From Gemmatimonadota bacterium (GTDB lineage: Bacteria; Gemmatimonadota; Gemmatimonadetes; Gemmatimonadales; Gemmatimonadaceae), in assembly GCA_003221805.1 (NCBI GenBank), contig QHUA01000118.1, forward strand, positions 1-36,937: DNA of 36,937 bases, in the 5' to 3' direction. Shown piece after piece: positions 30,890 through 36,937 of this stretch (the first letter of the stretch is position 1; each line of letters starts with the position of its first letter). Under the pieces are notes generated by a model. It saw nothing but the letters and a program-made list of their open reading frames with translations, had not been told where the DNA came from and did not search any database. Both the position numbers and the translations under genes were made by a program.

Positions 30890-32633
30890 GCCCGTACCCA
30901 CATCCGAACCCGGAACGATTAACGCCGCCCAGCCCGCGACGAATACTACGCCGCGCGCTCGCGCGAAATTTCCCCTCCCCTTCCCGCGCCTCGAGAGCCT
31001 GCGTAGCAGAATTCTCGCGTTCGCGGTAGCGGCAGCTTTGCTTCCGGCCGGCACAATGTTGGGCGTCTTCTACTCGCAGAATCGCAGCGCCCTCGAGAAA
31101 AAAATCAACGAGGATCTCCTCTCCGGCAGTGCGCAAAGCGCGCGCGCAACGGGCGTCTGGCTGAGAGAGCGTCTGTACGATCTGCGCGTCTTTGCCGGAT
31201 CCGACGAAGTCGTCATTACCCTCGATCACGGCGCGCGAGTCATGTCGCCATCAGCATCGCCCACCCAGGGAAGACTTCGCGATTATCTCGTTTCGCTCCA
31301 CGAAAGATTCAGCGATTTCGAGAAGCTGATGGTGCTCGACCTCGACGGAAAGGTCATCGCCACCAGCGCGCCGGAAGTAACAAAAGTCCCACTGCCTCCC
31401 GACTGGCAGCAAACGCTCAAGTCCGACAACCAGATCGTCGGCGACGCGTACTGGGATCCTGTATCTAAACGGGCAAAGCTGATCGTCGCCGTCCCGGCAC
31501 AACGCGCCGACGGACGACTGCTCGGCGCTTTTGCCGCCGAGCTCAATCTGGCTCCGGTGCAGATGCTGCTGCGCTCCTTTGCGCCGGACAGCACTGGTGC
31601 GATCCATCTGGTCAACACGAAGGGTGCCCCGATCGCCAGCTCCGACGGTGTATCGGAAGGTTTGATAAAGAGTCCGCTCCCTCCCGGCACGATGAAGAAG
31701 CTGCGGGAGCGCGCGCGAGCGCCGTTCGAGTACACGAGCTTCTGGAAGCGCGACGTGATCGGAACTCTCGAGTACGTCCCGCAGGTGAGCTGGGCAGTCA
31801 TCGCCGAAATTTCTGCTGAAGCCGCGTATCTACAGGTACGTCGTTTCCGTGACGTCGCACTGGGAGTCATCGTATTCCTGCTTGTCGCCGTTACTCTCGC
31901 GGCGTACCGACTCGGTCGACTGATTTCGCGTCCTCTCGATCGACTCACCAAAGCTGCCGGCGAAGTCGCAGCTGGAGATCTCACCGTAGATTTGCCGCCT
32001 GCTCCGGGTGGCGGCGAGGTTGGCTATCTCACCGACGTCTTCAATCACATGGTCTATCGCCTGCGCGATGGACGCGCCGAGCTCGACCGGGTGAACGAGA
32101 CACTGCGCAAGAAGAACGAAGAGCTCGAGCTCCTTTCCACTACCGACAGCCTGACGGGCCTGTCGAACCATCGCTCGCTGATGCAGCGTCTCGACGACGA
32201 AGTCACGCGCTTCAAGAAGGACAAGCGCGGCTTCTCGGTTCTCGTCGGCGACGTCGACCACTTCAAGCAGTACAACGACGCATTCGGGCATCCCGCGGGC
32301 GACGAAGTGCTGCAGACGATCGCCGAGATCATGCGCGACTCGACGCGCAAGGTGGACTGCTGCGCTCGTTACGGCGGTGAAGAATTCGTCATCGTCCTGC
32401 CCGATACGTCGGCCGCCGATGCGCTGGACACGGCCGAGCACATTCGCGCGCGTGTCGCCGCCAAGAAATTCAGCGGTCGCAAGATGACGCTCAGCATCGG
32501 CGTCGCCACTTTCCCCGAAGATGCTGATGACGCCGAGGCGATCATCGCCGTCGCCGACGAAGCTCTATATCAGGCGAAAAGAGAAGGGCGCGACCGTACG
32601 GTGCGCGCCCACAGACTCAAGAAAACGGGTTGA
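30888..32633 (+). CDS. Membrane Cache-HAMP-GGDEF diguanylate cyclase
   Basis: A 581-residue sensor cyclase. A Pro/Thr-rich cytoplasmic N-terminus precedes TM1 (about 41-60). The periplasmic part (61-320) looks like a Cache sensor, with the helical NRSALEKKINEDLLSGSAQSA segment and strands EKLMVLDLDGKVIATS and VSWAVIAEIS. TM2 is about 323-341. A HAMP region follows (about 342-395), a coiled coil to 415, then GGDEF with TTDSLTGLSNHRSL, DVDHFKQYNDAFGH and the active site RYGGEEF (496-500). RKVD at 487-490 is an intact I-site. It should make c-di-GMP in response to a periplasmic small molecule. The start region carries palindromes. It ends 5 bp from the convergent SH3 lipoprotein stop. Confidence 0.93.
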   Translation: MPVPTSEPGTINAAQPATNTTPRARAKFPLPFPRLESLRSRILAFAVAAALLPAGTMLGVFYSQNRSALEKKINEDLLSGSAQSARATGVWLRERLYDLRVFAGSDEVVITLDHGARVMSPSASPTQGRLRDYLVSLHERFSDFEKLMVLDLDGKVIATSAPEVTKVPLPPDWQQTLKSDNQIVGDAYWDPVSKRAKLIVAVPAQRADGRLLGAFAAELNLAPVQMLLRSFAPDSTGAIHLVNTKGAPIASSDGVSEGLIKSPLPPGTMKKLRERARAPFEYTSFWKRDVIGTLEYVPQVSWAVIAEISAEAAYLQVRRFRDVALGVIVFLLVAVTLAAYRLGRLISRPLDRLTKAAGEVAAGDLTVDLPPAPGGGEVGYLTDVFNHMVYRLRDGRAELDRVNETLRKKNEELELLSTTDSLTGLSNHRSLMQRLDDEVTRFKKDKRGFSVLVGDVDHFKQYNDAFGHPAGDEVLQTIAEIMRDSTRKVDCCARYGGEEFVIVLPDTSAADALDTAEHIRARVAAKKFSGRKMTLSIGVATFPEDADDAEAIIAVADEALYQAKREGRDRTVRAHRLKKTG

Positions 32634-32638
32634 CCTAG

Positions 32639-33346
32639 TCAGGGTCTGGCGACGAGAGTCCGGTGAATCCACCCGGATCGTCCCGTGCTATCATCAGTGA
32701 TGCGAATCCACTCGTCGGCGTAGGAATACGCCGTAATCGAGCTGTTGGCGTCAGCCGAGAATGAGACAGAGAAGTTGGTCCCCGGTCCTTCGCGTACGTT
32801 GCCCTTGGTCGTCGTCTTGAGCTTGATGGGAACCGCGAATAGAGTTTCGCCCGGACGAGCTTCCTGGTTGTTCATCCCGAGGCGTCCGCGGTAGGAAGAG
32901 GCGACGGTCTTCGCCTGGTTCGCGAGGTAGAGCGCACCACCGTAGTTCTGTTTGTCGAACTCGGTGGAGCTCTGTCTGACGAGTCTCGTCACCTGGGTTA
33001 CTTCCGGCGGCGGATCCTGCGACGTGCTGGTTTTCAACGTCTGCAGTATCACCTCGGCCTCGGCCATCGCTGATGCGGCCTGCGCTCTGCTGGCGACTGA
33101 TTGGAGTTTAGCCATCGCGCGCACGACTTCGGCGCGGGTGTCTTCGAGTCGCGATTGCAGATCTTCGATTTGCGCATCACGGGCCATTAGCTGGAGCTCG
33201 AGCCGCGCGGCGCGCCTGTCCACCTCGGGGTCGCGGACAACGACGGTATCGCGAACGATTTTCACCGCCGGCGGCGGTGCCGGTTTGCTCTGCGAGCAGG
33301 CGGCGGTGATTCCTGCGCAGGCGAGAACTAGGTAGGTATAGCGCAC
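32639..33346 (-). CDS. SH3-domain lipoprotein with coiled coil
   Basis: A 235-residue lipoprotein: signal YTYLVLACAGITAAC with the cysteine at 17. A periplasmic coiled coil follows (about 40-105; RRAARLELQLMARDAQIEDL, AMAKLQSVASRAQAASAMAEAEV), then a helical region with NYGGALYLANQAK. The C-terminus is a bacterial SH3 domain (about 168-235; TTTKGNVREGPGTNFSVSF and DEWIRITDDSTGRSGWIHRTLV). Such domains bind peptidoglycan or peptides. GTG is the start at 33346; AAGGA lies 8 bases upstream. Its role is probably envelope scaffolding; the substrate is unknown. Confidence 0.87.
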   Translation of the reverse strand: MRYTYLVLACAGITAACSQSKPAPPPAVKIVRDTVVVRDPEVDRRAARLELQLMARDAQIEDLQSRLEDTRAEVVRAMAKLQSVASRAQAASAMAEAEVILQTLKTSTSQDPPPEVTQVTRLVRQSSTEFDKQNYGGALYLANQAKTVASSYRGRLGMNNQEARPGETLFAVPIKLKTTTKGNVREGPGTNFSVSFSADANSSITAYSYADEWIRITDDSTGRSGWIHRTLVARP

Positions 33347-33462
33347 TGAGGAGGTCCTTATCGTTGGGAAGGGGCGGCTCGGAGGTGTGCCCCTTACCCC
33401 GCTAACGAATGAGGCGGCCCAGAGTCACATTCAACCGCTCGCTTCCCGCTCCTGACCCCAAT

Positions 33463-34596
33463 ATGACGCGCGTAACGACGGCTTTTCTGGCTGCGGTGTC
33501 GGTGCTCTGCTCGGCTTCCGGCCAGGCCCAGGCCGGATCGGGAGTGCCGGCGGCAGGGTCGTGGATGTTCGGCCCGTTCGAGAAGCCAACCGCCGTGAAT
33601 CCGATCATCGCGCCGAGCGCATCGGCGACATTCATGTCGCCGATGACCGATAGCGTCGTGCGCTGGGAAGAGCTGGCGACGTTCAACCCGGCGGCAGTGG
33701 TGAAGGACGGCAAGGTCTTCGTGCTCTATCGCGCCGAAGACGCCTCGGGCAAAAAGGAGATCGGCTTTCACACTTCCCGGATTGGTTTGGCCGAGAGCAG
33801 CGACGGTTTGCGATTCACCAGACGGCAGACGCCGGTGCTCTACCCGGACAAGGACGCGCAGGCTCGGTACGAGTGGACCGGCGGGGTCGAAGATCCACGA
33901 GTCGTGGAATCCGGGGATCACACCTACGTTCTGACGTACACGCAGTGGAATCGCGATGTACCGCGACTCGCGATCGCGACCTCTAGGGACCTGGTGCACT
34001 GGACGAAGCACGGCCCGGCGTTCGCCAAAGCAGAGAGCGGGAAGTATCTGCGGATGGATACGAAATCGGGCGCGATCGTGACGAGAGTCGAAGGCGATCA
34101 TCTCATCGCGACGCGAGTGAACGGGAAGTACTGGATGTACTTCAACGTGCCCGACATCATGATCGCCACGTCCGACAATCTCATCGACTGGACGCCGCTC
34201 GCCGACTCCGACGGAAAGATTCTCAAAGTTCTGTCGCCGCGGCCGGGTTACTTCGATTCCTGGCTGGTCGAGGCAGGACCACCGGCGATCATGACCGACC
34301 GCGGAATCGTGCTCCTTTACAATGCCGGGAACAGCGGCCAATTCGGGCGGCCCGATTTGCCGCAGAAAGTTTATACCGGCGGTCAGGCTCTATTCGACGC
34401 CAGGAATCCGATCAAGTTGATCGCGCGAGCCGACGAGCCTTTCATCAGGCCGACGGAAGACTACGAGAAGACGGGCCAGTACAGGGAAGGAACGACGTTT
34501 ACCGAAGCGCTGATTCCATTCAAGGGTCGATGGTTTCTCTATTATGGCACTGCTGATTCGAGGGTGGGCGTCGCCGTTTGGACTCCGCCTCGGTGA
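33463..34596 (+). CDS. GH130 family glycoside phosphorylase/hydrolase, exported
   Basis: A 377-residue five-bladed beta-propeller enzyme of family GH130, which acts on beta-mannosides by phosphorolysis or hydrolysis. ATG 33463 gives a signal peptide (VTTAFLAAVSVLCSASGQAQA); an earlier in-frame ATG at 33409 would bury it. The catalytic Asp is Asp144 in TGGVEDPRV. Other landmarks are FNPAAVVKDGKVFVLYRAED, a TYTQWN strand, WMYFNVPDIMIATSDNLIDW and GIVLLYNAGN, and a C-terminal GRWFLYYGTADSRVGVA. A secreted form with free phosphate scarce outside the cell suggests hydrolysis, but I cannot check the phosphate-binding residues. The TGA overlaps the next start as GTGA. Confidence 0.88.
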   Translation: MTRVTTAFLAAVSVLCSASGQAQAGSGVPAAGSWMFGPFEKPTAVNPIIAPSASATFMSPMTDSVVRWEELATFNPAAVVKDGKVFVLYRAEDASGKKEIGFHTSRIGLAESSDGLRFTRRQTPVLYPDKDAQARYEWTGGVEDPRVVESGDHTYVLTYTQWNRDVPRLAIATSRDLVHWTKHGPAFAKAESGKYLRMDTKSGAIVTRVEGDHLIATRVNGKYWMYFNVPDIMIATSDNLIDWTPLADSDGKILKVLSPRPGYFDSWLVEAGPPAIMTDRGIVLLYNAGNSGQFGRPDLPQKVYTGGQALFDARNPIKLIARADEPFIRPTEDYEKTGQYREGTTFTEALIPFKGRWFLYYGTADSRVGVAVWTPPR

Positions 34597-35054
34597 AGCA
34601 GAACGAGGTGGAGATTCCGCTGCGCATCACGCTGTATCGTGTGCCTCCAGGAGTACGCTTCGCGCTACAGAAAGGAAAGTCCGACGCGAAGGGCAACGCC
34701 GAGCTGGTGCCGCCGTCGCGTATGGATGCGACTTCGCTGTCGTTCTTTTTTTCGGTGCGGGTCGCGCAATCCAAACCCGGCGCATCGCCGCGATTCCTCG
34801 GCGAGTTCACCCAGGGTCCGCCCGATAAACGATTCGTGTACGTGAATTCGGGAAGGAGCGCGGGACAGCCCGATACGCTGTGGGATCGACGGGCAAAGAT
34901 TCCGCTGACGACGATCACCCCGGCGTTGATCGACGAGGTGCGATCTGCCCCGAACAAGGTGCTCGCCATCGAGATCGAGGGTAAAGGGCGGGATGGCGGG
35001 CCGGTGTGCGCGAGTCTTTTGTCGTCCACACAATGGCGAACTGTTCCGAAATGA
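34593..35054 (+). CDS. DUF5990 family protein
   Basis: A 153-residue protein of the DUF5990 family, with [20 protein letters not shown], then [31 protein letters not shown] and [15 protein letters not shown] as the conserved blocks, closing with [12 protein letters not shown]. No signal peptide, so cytoplasmic. GTG 34593 overlaps the GH130 stop by 4 bases, a coupling junction, and is preferred over TTG 34578. Its own TGA overlaps the next gene's ATG in ATGA. Function unknown; the operon suggests a tie to sugar or glycan handling. Confidence 0.85.
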   Translation: MKQNEVEIPLRITLYRVPPGVRFALQKGKSDAKGNAELVPPSRMDATSLSFFFSVRVAQSKPGASPRFLGEFTQGPPDKRFVYVNSGRSAGQPDTLWDRRAKIPLTTITPALIDEVRSAPNKVLAIEIEGKGRDGGPVCASLLSSTQWRTVPK

Positions 35055-36600
35055 TCAGAGTGCGCGGCGCGGCGCTGGGCATCTCGTTCGCTCTGATTCT
35101 CGGCGGTTGCTCGAACCGCGCCGTTTCGAAAGTCGCGACCGGGGTGACTCTCAATCAGAGCATCTGGTGGCGCGACGGAGTTTGCTACGAAGTCTTCGTC
35201 CGCTCGTTCTACGATTCCGACGGCGACGGCATCGGCGACCTGCGCGGACTCACGGCTCGACTCGACTACATCAACGACGGAAACCCAGCGAGTACCCATA
35301 GCCTGGGTGCCAACTGCATCTGGCTGATGCCGATCGACAAGTCGATGAGTTATCACGGATACGATGTGGTCGATTATTACCACGTCGATCCACGGTACGG
35401 GACTGACGATGATTTTCGGAATCTGGTGACGGAGGCGCATAAGCGCGGGATCCACGTCATCGTCGATTTCGTTCCCAATCACACCGGCAGCCAGAACCCC
35501 TGGTTCCAGGCGGCGCTGCACGATCCGCGCAGTCCATACCGCGATTGGTACCGCTGGTCGAAGACCCGCACAAGTCACCGGTTCGCGACGAGTACTACTA
35601 CGGTGTCTTCTGGCATGAGATGCCGGACCTGAATTACGAGAACCCTTCGGTGCGCGCTGAAATGCAAAAGGTTCTGACGTACTGGCTGAAGGAAATGCAC
35701 GCCGATGGATTTCGATTCGATGCTATTCCTTATCTGGTGGAGGACGGGGATGTCCTCCAGCATTCGCGCGGGACGCACGACGTGCTACGTCAATTGGGCA
35801 GCGCAGTGCGGACGCAGGCCCCGCAGTCGTTCACAATCGGCGAGATGTCCGACGAGTCGCCGGATGTGATGGCGACTTACTATCCCGACCAGCTCGATTC
35901 GTACTTTGCATTTGCGGTGGCGAGGGCGACGATGCAGGCTGCTGCAACCGGCGAGGCGCTTGGATTCTTCAAGGCGGTCGCTGTGGCGAATGAGAAGTTT
36001 CCGAGCGGACGCTGGTCACCGTTTCTCACCAATCACGATCAGCCACGAGTGATGACAATGCTCGGCGACGCGGCCAGGGCGCGAGTCGCGGCGAGCACGA
36101 TGTTGATGCTGCCGGGGATGCCGTTCGTGTACTACGGCGAAGAAATCGGGATGGTCGGGCCCAAGCCCGATGAGCCTTGGGAATCGCTGCAAGCGGATTG
36201 GAAAACGAAGAACGTGGCAGCTCAGGATTCGAGTCCGCGTTCCCTACTCAATCACTATCGCAAGCTGATTCAACTGCGAAACGCGCATCCAGCGCTGAAT
36301 CATGGATCGCTCGTGCTGTTGGGGACAATGGATACGACTGGAACGATCGTAACCTGGCTACGATCCTGGCAGGATGAAGCTTTCCTGATCGTCGTCAATT
36401 TTGGCCCGCGTGAGAGCGAGGCTTATATGGAGAGGCTACCGCACTCGCTGCCGGCGGGGAGGGAGTACCGCTTGGAGTCTGCTTACGCCGATCCCGTCAA
36501 CGCGTGCGCCGGTTATATGTATCTCAATGGAACCCACTCGCTTTTCGTCAAGAAAGTGAAGGCGCGCGGGTTTTGTGCGCTCCGGATTCGCCCTCGCTAG
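35051..36600 (+). pseudogene. GH13 alpha-amylase family lipoprotein, frameshifted with deletion
   Basis: The 5' part from ATG 35051 (overlapping the DUF5990 stop) encodes a lipoprotein signal ([12 protein letters not shown]) and the first GH13 half: [35 protein letters not shown] and region I as DFVPNHT. After DWYRWSK the frame fails and would stop near 35632. The rest continues in another frame from about 35565: [22 protein letters not shown], region II nucleophile FRFDA (RFD), acid/base Glu in TIGEMSD, and NHDQPR. All catalytic residues of GH13 are therefore present across both frames. Relatives have about 14 residues (a WGQ-type stretch) between these parts, so a deletion of roughly 40 bp with a shift is likely. 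If real, the enzyme is dead. Confidence 0.82.
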
Positions 36601-36663
36601 GCCCAGCCTCCACGGCGCCACTAATTGGGGCGCGACTAACTGGGTCCGTCTACACGTCTGAAG

Positions 36664-36712
36664 GGACGCGTTGCGGGTTGCGGGAAGCACCGTTCCCTGT
36701 TCCCCGTCAACT
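36664..36712. repeat. Short heptad-word palindrome (copy F)
   Basis: The words are GTTGCGG GTTGCGG GAAGCAC CGTTCCC TGTTCCC CGTCAAC. The left half (GTTGCGGGTTGCGGGAA) resembles the reverse complement of the right half (GTTGACGGGGAACAGGGAA). It lies after the GH13 gene and about 100 bp before the next start. The remainder of 36601-36810 holds nothing I recognise. Confidence 0.6.
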
Positions 36713-36810
36713 GCGGTGCGAACTTGTCGGCCCGCCCATCAGAAACTGCATGCGTGTGCCTGGGGTCAAACGATTGCGAATAATTGACATCCGCTCGACA
36801 TGCTTCAGAG

Positions 36811-36937
36811 GTGAGCGACTTTCGGAAGCTTGACGTTTGGCGCACAAGTCACGCCCTCGTGCTGAACGTTCATGCAGCTATCAAGAAAATCCACGGCTCT
36901 GATTACCTGTCGCTAAAGAGCCAAATGCTGCGAGCAG
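36811..36937 (+). CDS. Four-helix-bundle (S23 rRNA-intervening-sequence type) protein, 5' part
   Basis: The frame from GTG 36811 runs to the window edge without a stop and encodes about 42 residues: SDFRKLDVWRTSHALVLNVH, then AAIKKIHGSD and a YLSLKSQMLRA helix. The FRKLxVWxxxHxLxLxVY pattern followed by LxSQMxRA is the signature of the four-helix-bundle family first found in 23S rRNA intervening sequences of some bacteria. Usual length is about 120 residues, so two thirds lie outside the window. Such proteins occur as standalone genes with unknown function. The GTG start has AGAG directly next to it and no other start is available. No rRNA sequence is around it. Confidence 0.72.
   Translation, partial: MSDFRKLDVWRTSHALVLNVHAAIKKIHGSDYLSLKSQMLRA

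Noticed and set aside
33394-35578. Long minus-strand frames opposite the GH130/DUF5990/GH13 operon
   Set aside because: The plus-strand genes have clear families and coupled junctions; the antisense frames show Arg/His/Asp-rich shadow composition.

Overview
The window reads as a chromosomal segment of a Gram-negative, high-GC, aerobic soil-type bacterium. The best guess is a member of the Gemmatimonadota. This is inference from the mixture of families seen: an A1-type caa3 oxidase, a FecI/FecR/TonB signalling set, secreted GH130 and GH13 enzymes, a lipase-maturation-factor homologue, DUF763, and a small RR-rich protein of a kind I associate with that phylum. There is no rRNA, tRNA, CRISPR array, integrase or transposase. 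Most genes are intact and ordinary. Three genes carry frameshifts and one is a truncated remnant.

Layout. 1-303 is the 3' end of a chemoreceptor. 284-3464 is an asparagine/aspartate block: a Tat-exported glycosylasparaginase-type hydrolase, a truncated second asparaginase-type gene, and a divergent aspartate ammonia-lyase. 3689-8830 is the cytochrome oxidase operon ctaCDEFG, in which ctaC carries a fused cytochrome c domain behind a long Pro/Ala linker and ctaG is broken by a deletion plus frameshift. 8827-11538 holds a small membrane protein, a PBP4-type DD-carboxypeptidase and a small RR-rich protein. 11628-16878 is a surface-signalling locus: lipoprotein and ECF sigma factor on the minus strand, and FecR-like anti-sigma plus STN-domain TonB receptor on the plus strand, separated by only 37 bp.

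16989-22335 contains a DoxX-like protein, a YkuD-type protein, a saccharopine/lysine-dehydrogenase-like enzyme, a CoA-binding protein, a frameshifted PD40-like lipoprotein and a GAF-GGDEF diguanylate cyclase whose start overlaps the gyrA stop. 22332-29471 has gyrA, a YCII/DGPF protein, an exported alpha/beta hydrolase, a degenerate receiver-like protein overlapping a lipase-maturation-factor homologue, and a second L,D-transpeptidase-like protein. 29638-33346 has DUF763, a Cache-HAMP-GGDEF cyclase with palindromes at its start, and an SH3 lipoprotein. 33463-36600 is a tightly coupled GH130-DUF5990-GH13 operon. The window ends inside an S23/four-helix-bundle gene that follows a GTG start at 36811.

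The most unusual signal is not a gene. At least six intergenic stretches (1422-1610, 16879-16988, 18228-18339, 21010-21197, 25566-25723, 36664-36712) are built from degenerate heptanucleotide words. In several of them the words recur as reverse complements in the second half, so the stretch could fold into a long imperfect hairpin. The word differs from site to site, but the period of 7 and the placement are shared. They fill all three convergent gaps longer than 100 bp, and one supplies the signal-peptide codons of a lipoprotein. They resemble in concept the heptameric STRR repeats of cyanobacteria; I know of no named family of this kind in this group.
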